Shown here: positions 1-9,634 of the stretch, in pieces
Layout: every line of letters begins with the position of its first letter
How positions within the stretch are numbered: the stretch's first letter is position 1
Source: an uncultured Ureaplasma sp.
GTDB lineage: Bacteria; Bacillota_I; Bacilli_A; Mycoplasmatales; Mycoplasmoidaceae
Direction of reading: 5' to 3'
Assembly: GCA_902800015.1 (NCBI GenBank)
Contig: CADCCU010000004.1
Location: forward strand, 1 to 54,675
DNA: 54,675 bases
Translations under genes and position numbers: made by a program
The notes under the pieces: model-generated
The model's database searches: none
What the model saw: only the letters and a program-made list of their open reading frames with translations
Told to the model about the DNA's origin: nothing

Positions 1-1
1 T

Positions 2-358
2 ATTTTATTTGGAATAGTTTGATTGTGATTCTTCATTATGTTTTTGAAATGAATTACTATTGCTTTTGATGCACTGTGCAAAATAAAATTCTTCAAGTTT
101 TTTATTTACAATTATGATCATAAAAGTTATTTAATTTATCTAGGACATACATTTATTAATGCAATGTTAATATTTACATTAAGCAAAGTAAATGCTTTAG
201 ATTTCTTACTAGACTATCAAGTTGTATATTTTTTAATAGCAATTGTTCTATTATATCCATTATCTTTACTATCTGGATATGTGTTTTATCCACTTGAACT
301 TGTTGCTACTAAGTTAAATAAATTAATACTTAGTTCAAAAAATAAATCTAAAAATTAA
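2..358 (+). CDS. Integral membrane protein, C-terminal part (possible acyltransferase-3 family)
   Basis: The reading frame is open from the left edge to TAA at 358 with three in-frame TGA (Trp) codons, so the gene begins outside the window. About 118 residues are visible. They contain at least three hydrophobic segments (around residues 1-25, 50-68 and 75-98 of the visible part) and a short lysine-rich cytoplasmic tail. The segment around SYLIYLGHTFI, followed by a last helix ending in FYPLEL, resembles the C-terminal helices of OafA-like acyltransferase-3 proteins, but that is only a pattern impression. The family is not certain; another polytopic membrane protein is possible. It converges on the rplT operon and the two share a terminator hairpin. 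Confidence 0.5.
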
Positions 359-387
359 TCAAAATAAAATCAATAAATACCCTTTGT

Positions 388-424
388 AAAAAAATATGTG
401 CTCATCGTGGACACATATTTTTTA
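388..424. terminator. Bidirectional Rho-independent terminator
   Basis: An inverted repeat (ATATGTG at 394-400 with CACATAT at 412-418) is flanked by an A-run on the left and a T-run on the right. It can therefore terminate both the membrane gene ending at 358 (+) and rplT ending at 448 (-). Confidence 0.75.
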
Positions 425-447
425 AGTATTTAAGTATTGGAATAAAA

Positions 448-804
448 TTATTTTTTATTTGCAGATTGAACTTGTTTTACAAGTTTTTCAAATTCTTTAG
501 GTTGGTTAATTGCAAGTTCAGATAACATTTTACGGTTAATAGAAATTTTTTGTTTCTTTAAACCGTTCATGAACTTAGAATATGTAATACCATATGGGCG
601 GCAAGCAGCATTAATTCTTGCTATTCATAGTTTTCTAAAATCACGTTTTTTATTCTTACGATCGCGGTAAGCATATTCATTAGATTGAATATATGTTTGG
701 TGAGCAATCTTATAAGAAGTGTGTCTAGTTCCTCATGAACCTTCCACTCTTTCTTTCATTGCGTTTCTACGTTTTCTTGTAGCTGATCCATTTGTAGCTC
801 TCAT
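448..804 (-). CDS. rplT: Large ribosomal subunit protein bL20
   Basis: A 118-residue basic protein matching bL20 in length and pattern: an N-terminal Arg/Lys-rich helix ([15 protein letters not shown]), the motif [20 protein letters not shown], and a C-terminal globular part. bL20 binds 23S rRNA early in 50S assembly, and in Firmicutes it represses its own operon. Three TGA codons are read as Trp. It is the last gene of infC-rpmI-rplT, 13 bp after rpmI. The start at 804 is preceded by an AGGAGGCAA ribosome binding site. Confidence 0.95.
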
Positions 805-817
805 TATCTATTGCCTC

Positions 818-1015
818 CTATAAAGCTTGCTTTAGTGGTTTTAATGATGAACCATTAAAAACTGCATCTTTCTTTAAATGTCTTTTTTGCTTAGTTGACT
901 TGTTGTGTGCTAAGTGTGAACGGTTTGAGTGTTTTCTAACTACTTTACCTGTTCCTGTGACTTTAACTCGCTTAGAGAAAGCGCGTTTTGTTTTATGTTT
1001 AATTTTCTTTGCCAT
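818..1015 (-). CDS. rpmI: Large ribosomal subunit protein bL35
   Basis: A 65-residue highly basic protein with the bL35 pattern: an N-terminal KKIKHKTKRAFSKR stretch, then VTGTGKVVRKHSNRSHLAH, and KQKRHLKKDA near the end. It is a structural component of the 50S subunit. It sits between infC (11 bp upstream) and rplT, the standard gene order. The start is supported by AAGGAGAATA just upstream. Confidence 0.95.
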   Translation of the reverse strand: MAKKIKHKTKRAFSKRVKVTGTGKVVRKHSNRSHLAHNKSTKQKRHLKKDAVFNGSSLKPLKQAL

Positions 1016-1026
1016 ATTTATTCTCC

Positions 1027-1551
1027 TTACTTGTTTTTAACAATAATAGCTTCATATAATACCGGAGTCACTTTCTTTAAAGGTGTTTGAACTTTACCAA
1101 TATCACCAATTAAGTTTAAGAATTTTTTATATGTCTCCTCAATTAATTCGGATTTAAAACCAATTCGTCCATATGCTTTAATCTTGAATTTTACTTGATC
1201 GCCATCATTTAATCAGTTAATTGCGTTTTTTGCCATTCACTTTAAATCATTTTCAGCAATCTGCGGTCTAACTTTAATCTCTTTTACTTTAGTAACTGAT
1301 TGTTTTTTCTTACTCATTCGTTCTTTAACTTTTTGCTCATAAAGCATTTTACCGTAATCAGCAATTTTTGCAATTGCTTGTTGGTTTTTACTTTGATTGC
1401 TTGGAACGATTAAGACTAAGTCATAACCTCTTTCTTCAGCTTCAGCTAGGGCTTCATTTCTTGATAATACGCCTAGCTTTTGCCCAGTTTCATCAATGAC
1501 AATCATTGATTTTTCACGAATTTGTTGGTTTATTAATTTATTTTGTTGCAT
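1027..1551 (-). CDS. infC: Translation initiation factor IF-3
   Basis: 174 residues, the usual IF-3 length. The N-terminal domain carries INQQIREKSMIVIDE and GVLSRNEAL; the C-terminal domain carries VKEIKVRPQIAENDLKWMAK. IF-3 binds the 30S subunit, checks start-codon pairing and prevents premature 50S joining. Two in-frame TGA codons encode Trp. The frame directly upstream of ATG 1551 is a stop, so this start is fixed. A good Shine-Dalgarno match (AAGGAAA) exists but lies about 17 bases away, farther than usual. First gene of infC-rpmI-rplT, behind a leader of about 160 nt that holds an attenuator-like hairpin. Confidence 0.95.
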
Positions 1552-1715
1552 CTATTATGTTTAAGCTTATTTCCTTTTTAATATGAATTTGTTTGTTATA
1601 AAAAAATATTGTGTACTAAGTCATAGTAACACAATATTAGATTTACATCTAAAGCTGATAACCCAAATCTATTTTAGAAATCAGGTGAGTGTTAACTACT
1701 TTCTTTATAACATGT
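1552..1715 (-). promoter_or_regulatory. infC operon leader, candidate L20 autoregulatory leader
   Basis: The untranslated region between the likely infC promoter (TATAAT at 1724-1719 on the minus strand) and the ATG at 1551 is about 160 nt and highly structured. It contains a small hairpin (TTAGAT/ATCTAA) followed by a 10-bp perfect stem with a U-tract. In Firmicutes the same operon has an L20-binding leader that controls transcription attenuation. Identity with that RNA class is inferred from position and structure only. Confidence 0.5.
1598..1638 (-). terminator. Attenuator-type terminator hairpin in infC leader
   Basis: Read on the minus strand, AATATTGTGT (1638-1629) pairs perfectly with ACACAATATT (1614-1605) and is followed by a run of T. 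No minus-strand gene ends upstream, so it lies inside the infC leader, as expected of an attenuator. Confidence 0.6.
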
Positions 1716-1718
1716 TAC

Positions 1719-1724
1719 ATTATA
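1719..1724 (-). promoter_or_regulatory. Probable -10 box of infC operon
   Basis: Minus-strand TATAAT lies about 168 bases before the infC start. A clear -35 hexamer at normal spacing is not evident, which is common in mollicutes. Confidence 0.45.
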
Positions 1725-1749
1725 ACTATATTTTCACAAAATATAAAAA

Positions 1750-1755
1750 TATAAT
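1750..1755 (+). promoter_or_regulatory. Probable -10 box of glycosyltransferase gene
   Basis: A perfect TATAAT ends only 6 bases before the ATG at 1762, so the mRNA would start at or next to the start codon. There is no ribosome binding site, which fits a leaderless transcript. Confidence 0.5.
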
Positions 1756-1761
1756 GTTTAT

Positions 1762-2685
1762 ATGGCTAAAAACCTTAATAATTATTCATTTACAATTATT
1801 ACCCCTGCATATAATACAGAAAAACACATTGAAACATGTATTAGGGCAGTTATTAATTCAAAATATGATCTAAATAAAGTTGAACATATCATTGTTGATG
1901 ATGGCTCTACAGATAATACATGTGAAATTGTAAAGAAATATGCAGATAAATTTCCGCATATAAAACTATATAGAAAACCAAACTCTAACTGGGGCGGTGT
2001 TATGAATTATGTTCGCCATAATGAGTTAGTTCATAACGACTATGTGACAATTTGTGACTCAGATGATGCAATTATGCCAAAGGCATTTTTATATGTGAAT
2101 AAATTTTCTAAAAATGAAGATTTAATTTTTGGTAATTTTTATAAATGAAATGGCAAACATTTTAAGTTTCCCGCTCATTCATATTATTACTTATTTAAGA
2201 GATTGCCTTATTCAAAGAAAACAAATAAAAAGATCCCCCCATTTCTATGAATGACTCATGGTACTTATTGTAAAAAAAGTATTTTTTACAAAATGAATAA
2301 TTTAAAAGAAAAAGTGTCATACCAAGATAATATATTGATTATGGAATGGTTTAAAGATGCTAACACTATTCGATATATTAATAAAGGTCTTGAAAAGTAT
2401 TTTGAATCTCGTCCTGGAAATTCATCTCATTTTATAAATAATGAAAAAAGCATACTTTTGCAATTAGAAAACTTAAAATTATTAGAGAAAAGTAACCTAC
2501 CTGAACCATTAGTTAATATTTTGATTTATTTCCGTGCATTAAGAAAATATTGTCAAAAAAACAAAATAGTATTTACATTTAAAAATAAACCTAAATTTAA
2601 CAACGCTACTTTCTTAATGCGAATATTAATGTGTATTACCTACTATTGTTCTGGTGTAAGAAAGCTTATAAAAATAGAAAAATAA
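1762..2685 (+). CDS. Glycosyltransferase family 2 protein
   Basis: 307 residues once the in-frame TGA codons at 2146, 2248 and elsewhere are read as Trp. The N-terminal GT-A fold shows FTIITPAYNTEKHIETC (residues 10-26), the nucleotide-binding DDGSTDNT (46-53) and the metal-binding DSDD (99-102). The enzyme should transfer a sugar from a nucleotide sugar to a surface acceptor, probably a glycolipid or capsule precursor. The donor and acceptor cannot be told from sequence. There is no membrane segment, so it is probably cytosolic or peripheral. It is a single gene, with a leaderless-type promoter, divergent from infC. Confidence 0.85.
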
Positions 2686-2757
2686 AATTATCTTGATAAT
2701 CATAAGGTAATACATGCTCTCTATTAAATAATTTTCTCTAGTTAAAGTATTTGTTGA

Positions 2758-2779
2758 AATATTATGTATACATAATATT
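2758..2779. promoter_or_regulatory. 22-bp perfect palindrome before mscL
   Basis: AATATTATGTA is followed directly by its reverse complement TACATAATATT with no mismatch and no loop. It overlaps the likely -10 box (CATAAT, 2771-2776) and ends three bases before the GGAGG ribosome binding site of mscL. It could be an operator, or an mRNA hairpin that would cover the ribosome binding site region. Confidence 0.5.
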
Positions 2780-2792
2780 ATGGAGGAAATAT

Positions 2793-3398
2793 ATGAGAAA
2801 ATTTTTTAGCGAATTTAAAAAATTCATTTCACGAGGTAATATTTTAGATTTAGCTGTGGCTGTTATTATTGGTGGCGCTTTTACAGCAATTATAACTGCT
2901 CTTACCAGTAAAATTCTTACACCTTGCATCAATGGAATCATTTATGCATGTACAGGTGGAAAAGATGTTACCAGTATTTACACGTTCTTAGTTAAAATTT
3001 ACGATGTAAATGGTGTTGTTGATTTATCAAAATCTATTTATATTGATTGAGGAGCATTTGTTAGTGCAATAATTAACTTCTTCTTAATTGCGTTTATCTT
3101 ATTCTTAATTGTTAAAGGAATAAATAAATCAAATGAACTGTTAACAAAGACAACAGATAAAATCCAGAAAACAATTCCAAATCATGAAGAAAAGAAAATG
3201 CTTAAAAAGGAAGGAATTAATTTAAAAGACAAAGTTGCAGTAAAACAATGACTTGAAAACAAACATCGAATTGAAAACGAAAAATTACAACAAGAGAAAG
3301 CAATTGCCGAAGCAAATAAACCTGAAAATATTTTAAAAGAAATTCGTGATCTATTGAAATCACAACAAATTAAAAAAGAACATATTGATAACTTATAA
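2793..3398 (+). CDS. mscL: Large-conductance mechanosensitive channel MscL
   Basis: 201 residues. The MscL signature is clear at the N-terminus: an amphipathic helix, then [16 protein letters not shown] (residues 15-30) leading into TM1, a periplasmic-type loop, TM2 ([22 protein letters not shown]) and a charged cytoplasmic helix. The protein opens under membrane tension to release solutes in hypo-osmotic shock, which is important in a wall-less cell. It is longer than the usual 130-150 residues because of an extended charged C-terminal tail (about residues 118-201). The ATG at 2793 was chosen over an upstream frame extension because GGAGGAAAT precedes it directly. Confidence 0.9.
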
Positions 3399-3414
3399 CA
3401 ATAAATTAATTATG

Positions 3415-3440
3415 ATAAGCTTTGCTTATATATTTATTTA
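3415..3440 (+). terminator. Weak terminator hairpin after mscL
   Basis: ATAAGC (3415-3420), a TTT loop and GCTTAT (3424-3429) are followed by a T-rich stretch. The stem is only 6 bp. Confidence 0.35.
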
Positions 3441-3464
3441 ATTAGTTATAATTATTTTACTATT

Positions 3465-6206
3465 ATGTCACAAAAAATAAGGGATTCTAAATTAAAAGTT
3501 TCAACATTAGATGATCTTACAATCACTGGATTTGAAAATACAAGCAATAATAAGTCTTTTCTTGACAAAAAGAAATTTATCATTATTAGTTTTTGCATTA
3601 TCATTTCTATTATTTTAATCATATTAACTCTTCTTTATGCTTTAAAAATTGATTTTGCTAATTTTTTTAGAGACGTTCATCAAGCAATCAATAATAATAG
3701 TTTGGCTCCATTATGATTGACATTATTGGTTTTGTATATCCCATTTAAACTTTATTCTCAAGTTACCATCTACATCGTACGAATTAGACGATTAGGTATA
3801 AAGGTTAAATTTTGAGAATCGTTATTGTATACGCTTACTGTTAGTTTTTTAACTGCTATTAGTCCTGCTAACTTCCTAGTTGACTCTTACAATGCTTTTT
3901 GATTAAAAACAAGAAATATTGAAATGTACAAAGTTAGTGCTATTACTATTTGCACAATGTTAACAGCGCATGCTATGCAAATCCTGGTAACAATTCCTTC
4001 ATACATTATTGTTTGCATAAATTACAATTTATTTATTAATTCAGGTGTTGAAACTGCTTCATGAATTTTCTGATTTGTTACAGTTGGATTAATCGTTGAT
4101 TTATGCTCTTTATTTGTTTTAATTATCACAGGAACAAGTAGACATGTTCACTTATGAATATCTTTATTATGAAACAAAATTAAAAAAACATTACATATGC
4201 CTTATTTACCTAAACACCATGTTGTTTTTCGTTATGTAAGTCAGGCAATAATGAAAAAAGAATTTAAAAGACTATTTGCTGATTTAAAAATAACAATTTA
4301 TTGTGTAATCGTTTGCATAATAAATGAAATTTTCTTTTATTCCACTGCTGTATTTGCTTTAAAATTTATTTTGCCAAAAGATGCTCATATGAGTATCTTT
4401 GGGGTATTCAACTCTGCTAACGTTGCTATTACTGCCAACAAATTCATTCCTATTCCAGGTGGTGAATATACTTCAGAACAATTTTTATCAGTATTTTGTC
4501 AAGTATTAGGAAAAATTGATCGTACACCAGCAGAAATTGAAAATTATGTAAACAACAGTGTATTGGTTTGAAGGTTTGATACAACATATTTGTTATCAAT
4601 GATTGGATTCTTTGGCTTCGTTGTTTATTTAGCGAACTATATAGCAAGAATAGTTGCATTGAATAAAATGATCCGCCAAAAGAAAATGTCGGAACAAAAA
4701 TATAAAGTTTCACCTCAAAACTTACAGAAAGGTAACCAACAAAATAATATGAAAGAAATAAAAATTAGAACAAGATATGCACCATCACCAACAGGATATT
4801 TCCATATTGGTGGTGCAAGAACTGCATTATTTAATTATTTATATGCAAAGCATATGCATGGTGACTTCATTGTTCGTATTGAAGACACTGATTTTGAACG
4901 TAATGTTGAAGGTGGAACTGAATCACAATTAGAAAATCTAAAATGAATGGGAATTCAGCCTGATGAATCACCATTAAACCCAAAACAATATGGTCCATAT
5001 GTTCAATCACAAAAATTAGATCGTTATCAACAATTAGTTGTCAAATTGATTGGCGAAGGCAAAGCATATTATTGTTTTTGCACTCCAGAACAATTAGAAG
5101 CTGACCGTCAATTAGCATTAAAAAATCACCAAACACCTAAGTATAACCGTCGTTGCTTGAATCTTACTGAACAAGAGATAAAAGAAAAACTAAAAAATAA
5201 TCATAATGTTGCTATTAGATTAAAAATGGAAGATAATGTAAACATTGAATGAGATGATTTAGTTCGTGGACACATGTGTGTACCAACTAGCGCATTAACA
5301 GATCCTGTAATTTTAAAATCAAATGGCTATCCAATGTACAACTTTGCTGTAGTTGTTGATGATTATGATATGAAAATTACTCACATTTTAAGAGGTGAAG
5401 AACATTTATCAAATACGCCATATCAAATTGCAATCAAAAAAGCTTTAGGATTTGATAATCAAGATATTAAATATGGTCATTTATCAATTATTACAGATGA
5501 AACTGGTAAAAAGCTTTCTAAACGTAATAAAGAATTAAAACAATTTATTGAAGACTACCGTAATATGGGCGTACCTGCTGAAGCTTTAAATAACTTTTTG
5601 GCTTTATTAGGTTGAAGTTCAAAAACAAATAAAGAAGTTTTACCAATAAATGAATTAATTAAAGAATTTGATTTTGATCGAATTTCTAAAGCACCTGCAT
5701 TCTTTGATTTCAAAAAGTTATTGTGAATGTCAAATCAATACATTAAAGCAATGCCTTTAACAAATTATTTAAAATTTGTTAAAAAATATTTAAATGTTGA
5801 TTTATCTAAAATCTGTGATGAAAAACATCATGACATATTATTAGAAATGTTCCAACCACAATTGCAATATGGTTTACAAATTAATGATTTAATCAATGAT
5901 TTATTTAGCAATGTTACTAAGAAAGAACTTTCAGATGAAATCAAATCATTCATGAAAAAAGCAAGTTCAATCAAAGTTTTAACTAACTTTAAAAAACAAC
6001 TAAATAACATTGATGAATTAAACTTAGAAAATTCAACACAAATTGTTAATAACATTAAAACCGAAGAAAGTATAAAAGGCAAAGAATTATTCTTACCTAT
6101 CCGTATTGTATGTATCTACAAGGAACATGGCCCAGAAATTAATAAAATTATGACCATAATTGGTAAACAAAAAATCTTAGAAAATATTGAAGAAATAATC
6201 GGTTAA
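3465..6206 (+). CDS. gltX: Flippase-like membrane domain fused to glutamyl-tRNA synthetase
   Basis: One uninterrupted frame of 913 residues (TGA = Trp). Residues 1-428 form a polytopic membrane domain with about 7-8 hydrophobic helices. It has two features of the PF03706 (UPF0104, MprF flippase-type) family: a polar [19 protein letters not shown] loop near residues 133-150 and a FIPIPGG motif near residue 330. After a polar linker, Met429 (base 4749) begins a complete GluRS of 485 residues: [11 protein letters not shown] (HIGH motif), [12 protein letters not shown], and KLSKR (residues 255-259 of this part). GluRS charges tRNA-Glu, and often tRNA-Gln in mollicutes. No stop separates the two parts; the only nearby Shine-Dalgarno-like sequence (AGAAAGG, 4726-4732) is 16 bases from ATG 4749. 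Either a fusion protein is made, or GluRS arises by internal initiation. GluRS is certain; the fusion is what the sequence shows. Confidence 0.85.
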
Positions 6207-6208
6207 AT

Positions 6209-7765
6209 ATGAATATTACAAATATATTAAAAAAATTCAACATTAATAAAAATAAATACACAATGTTCGGTAAAGATTGTGCAAAGTTAAAATTAAATTC
6301 TAAGCATTGTGTAAAGCCAGCAAATAAAAAATTAATTCTTGTTACAGCTATTAGTCCAACACCTTCAGGTGAAGGCAAAACAACAGTCTCTATTGGTTTG
6401 AATGATGCTTTAAATCAATATCAACATAAAAGTATCTTATGCTTAAGACAACCTTCTATTGGACCTACATTAGGTCTTAAAGGTGGGGCGACTGGATATG
6501 GCAATAGTCAGATCATTCCTAATCAATTAATTAACTATGGATTAACAGGTGATTTTTATACTATTGAAACTATAAACAATCTAATTGCCACTGTTATCGA
6601 AAATCATATTTTTCAAGGTAATAAACTACAAATTGATCCTAAAACCATTGCCTGAAGAAGAGCAATTGATTTATCAGATCGTAGCTTAAGAAAGATTAAA
6701 ATAAAAATTGATAAAGATATTTCATATGAAACAGGATTTGATATCACAGCAGCATCTGAAATCATGGTTATATTATGTTTGTCAAAAAACTTAAATGATT
6801 TTATTAAAAGAATAAATAACTCTATTGTTGCTTACGACAAAAATAAGAAACCTATCTATGTAAAAGCATTCAATCTAGATAATGCAATAAGAATCCTTGC
6901 TAATGATTTGATTAGACCAAATTGCATTGCTACATTAAAAAATAATTTATGTATTATGCATGGCGGACCATTTGCTAATATTGCTCATGGATGTAATAGT
7001 ATCATTGCTATTAATGAAGTATTTAAATATGCTAAGTATGTTGTTACTGAAGCTGGATTTGGTAGTGATTTAGGTTTTGAAAAATTTGTAAACATTATTG
7101 GTAGAGAATATGCGCTACCAGATGCAGTTGTATTATGTGTAACTTTAAAATCAATTTTTTATCACTCTAAAAAATGTGCAGATTGACATGAAACATTCGA
7201 TATAGGAATTAAAAATCTAATTCAACATGTTGAATTAATTAGAGCAACTGGTTACCAACCAATTATTGCAATTAACAAATTTACAAATGATAAAAAAGAA
7301 CATCTTGATTATTTAATTAAGTGATTAAAGAAAGTGAAAGTTGATTTTGCAATTGTTGATCCTGCTTCTAATAATTCAAAATCATTTGAACCACTTGTCA
7401 AGCTAGTTGTTAAAGAAACAAAGACAGATAAAAAAATTGATTTTACATACCAATTGGATGAACCATTAACTAAAAAAATTCAAAATATTGTTTCAAAAAT
7501 TTATGGTTTCGACACTGAAGTTCAATATGAAAAATTAGCGATGTCAAAAATTAATAGATTTAAAAACTTCGACTATTACATTTGTATGGCAAAAACACCA
7601 ATTGCTTTCTCCTCAGATAAAAATAATGTAGTCTATATGAAGACTGATAAGGTTATTATTAAAGATATTTTAATATCTCATGGAGCAAAATTTATTATTC
7701 CTATATGCGAAAGCATTTTCCGAATGCCAGGATTACCAAAAGTTCCTAATGCTCAAAAACTATAA
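6209..7765 (+). CDS. fhs: Formate--tetrahydrofolate ligase
   Basis: 518 residues, a little shorter than the usual 550-560. The ATP-binding loop is TPSGEGKT (residues 51-58), followed by the family-typical RQPSIGPTLGLKGGATGYG. FDITAASEIMVILCLS and HGGPFANIAHGCNS further along are also diagnostic. The enzyme makes 10-formyl-THF from formate, ATP and THF, supplying formyl-Met-tRNA and purine synthesis. TGA codons at 6653 and 7184 are read as Trp. It starts two bases after gltX and overlaps tilS by 17 bases, so the three are probably co-transcribed. Confidence 0.93.
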
Positions 7766-8654
7766 ATACTTAGCCGCAGTTTCTGGTGGTCCAGATTCGA
7801 TGGCGTTGTTAACCAAATACCATAATAAAATATCTGGTGTATGCCATGTAAATTATCACTATCGTGATACTTCTGACTATGATCAATCTATTGTTGAAAA
7901 ATATTGCCATCAATATAGAATTAAATTTTATTTACTTAATATTGATAAAAAAGTTTATAAAACTAAGCAAGTTAAAAATTTTGAAAACTGGGCAAGAATT
8001 AAAAGATATGAATTCTTCTTATCTATTGCCAAAAAAACAAATGTTAATCAAATATTAATGGGGCATAATGCGGATGACTTTATTGAAAGTTATTATATGC
8101 AGAAGCAAAAGAATTCGCAACTATTATTCTATGGTATTAAAAAACAAAATTATTACCATGATTTAAAAATTGTTAGACCTTTTATCAAAATAAGAAAAGC
8201 AACATTAGAAAATTATTGCAAGAAACATCATATTAAATATGCAATTGATATAACCAATACAGATTCAAAATTCTTGCGTAATAAAATCCGTAAACAAGTT
8301 TCCCAATTAAACAATAAAGAATTTTATAAGATTTATCGACAAGTTAATAAAATTAATAAATCAAAACAAAAATTTTCATTAAAAGCTGTTGAATTTTATA
8401 AAAAATGAGAAAAATTTAATTTTGATTTAATTTTTTTTAAAAAGTTAAATTGGAGTATTCAAGTTCAGTTAGTTTACCAATTATTAATTAATATTTCTCC
8501 AAATAGAATATCAAGTAATAAAATTAATGAAATTATTAACTTTTTAATTTCTAAAAAAGGTAACATCTATTATCGGGTAAATCAAAACTTAAAAATTTAT
8601 AAGAAACAAAATAAAATTCAATTTATTAATACCTTAGATCTTGATAATAACTAA
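7749..8654 (+). CDS. tilS: tRNA(Ile)-lysidine synthetase
   Basis: 301 residues. The PP-loop ATP site SGGPDS (residues 12-17) is at the N-terminus, followed by HVNYHYRD and, later, LMGHNADDFIESYYMQ and RPFIKIRKATLENYC. TilS modifies cytidine 34 of tRNA-Ile(CAU) to lysidine so that it reads AUA. The start at 7749 was chosen because it places the PP-loop near residue 12 as in the family, even though it lies inside the end of fhs (17-base overlap). The C-terminal substrate-binding region is short. There is one TGG Trp codon alongside TGA. Confidence 0.88.
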
Positions 8655-8680
8655 TAATATATAATGAATTAATAAACTAT

Positions 8681-9634
8681 ATGAAGAAAAAACCAGAAAT
8701 TAAGTCAATAAATGTTCAAACATTATTAAAACGTTTTTCAAACCGCGTTTTGCACGCTGGAAACATAAAGAAAAATATTATTACAAATGCTGCCCTTAAT
8801 AGAACAGGACTTGAACTTGCTAATAGGTCATCATGCAAATTCAACAACATTAATTCATGTGTTGTTTGAGGTGATGGTGAAAGTCGATATCTTTCTTCAA
8901 TTACTGAAAAAGAACGTTTTGATGCTTTAAAGAATGTTTTAAAACTAAAACCACCACTAATTATCATTTGTGCTAATTTCAAACATATAAATACTTTACA
9001 AAAAATATCTTCACGATACCCATCTACAATTGTTATTACTGATTTGAGTTCAAGTGAGCTAAATATTGTTATTTCTGGTTGAATTAATGAGCAATTAGCT
9101 ACATTTAAATTAATTCATGGCACTGTTATCTTTTGAAATGGTATTGGTGTACTTATCAAAGGCGAATCTGGTGTTGGTAAATCAGAAGTTGCTCTTCAAA
9201 TATTAAAAAACAACAACGCAATGCTTGTTGGTGATGATGCAATTGAAATATCAAATATCGATGGTAGAGTTGTTTGCCATGCTAGTGATGTAGCTAGTGA
9301 ATTTTTAGAAGTTAGAGGTATTGGTATTGTTAATGTTGCTAAAATGTTTGGTGTTGCAAAAATCAAAAAATCAAGCCGAATTAATATGGTTGTACAATTA
9401 GTTAAAACTGAAACTTTACGAAGAGAATATTTTGAGAGACTTGGTAAAGAACAAAAATACATTGATATTCTTGGAGTACAACTTCCAGTATATAACATTC
9501 CCGTTACCTATGGTCGTGATATTAGCAACATGATTGAAGTTGCAATTTATGACCATAAATTGAAATCTGAAGGATATAATTCAGCAAACGATTATATGAA
9601 AAACTATAACAAAATTTTAAAAAAGGATAAATAA
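8681..9634 (+). CDS. hprK: HPr kinase/phosphorylase
   Basis: 317 residues. The Walker A loop GESGVGKS is at 161-168 and the HPrK signature LEVRGIGIVNV at 209-219, with VGDDAIEI between them. The enzyme phosphorylates, and dephosphorylates, Ser46 of the PTS protein HPr. In mollicutes it links sugar uptake to metabolic state. Several TGA codons are read as Trp. TATAAT (8658-8663) lies shortly upstream of the ATG. The stop codon overlaps the lgt start by one base (TAATG), so the two genes are coupled; hprK-lgt adjacency is common in Firmicutes. Confidence 0.93.

Noticed and set aside
1600-1720. Possible tRNA-like fold before infC
   Set aside because: No acceptor stem, T-loop or CCA-compatible end can be paired; the region fits a leader with attenuator better. 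I found no tRNA gene in the window.
1583-1873. 96-codon plus-strand reading frame
   Set aside because: It overlaps the well-supported glycosyltransferase in another frame and the infC leader; no motif.
8716-8982. Minus-strand reading frame opposite hprK (and similar ones at 9196, 21918, 28730, 31051, 36072)
   Set aside because: Shadows of strongly supported genes on the other strand, with no start signals or family motifs.
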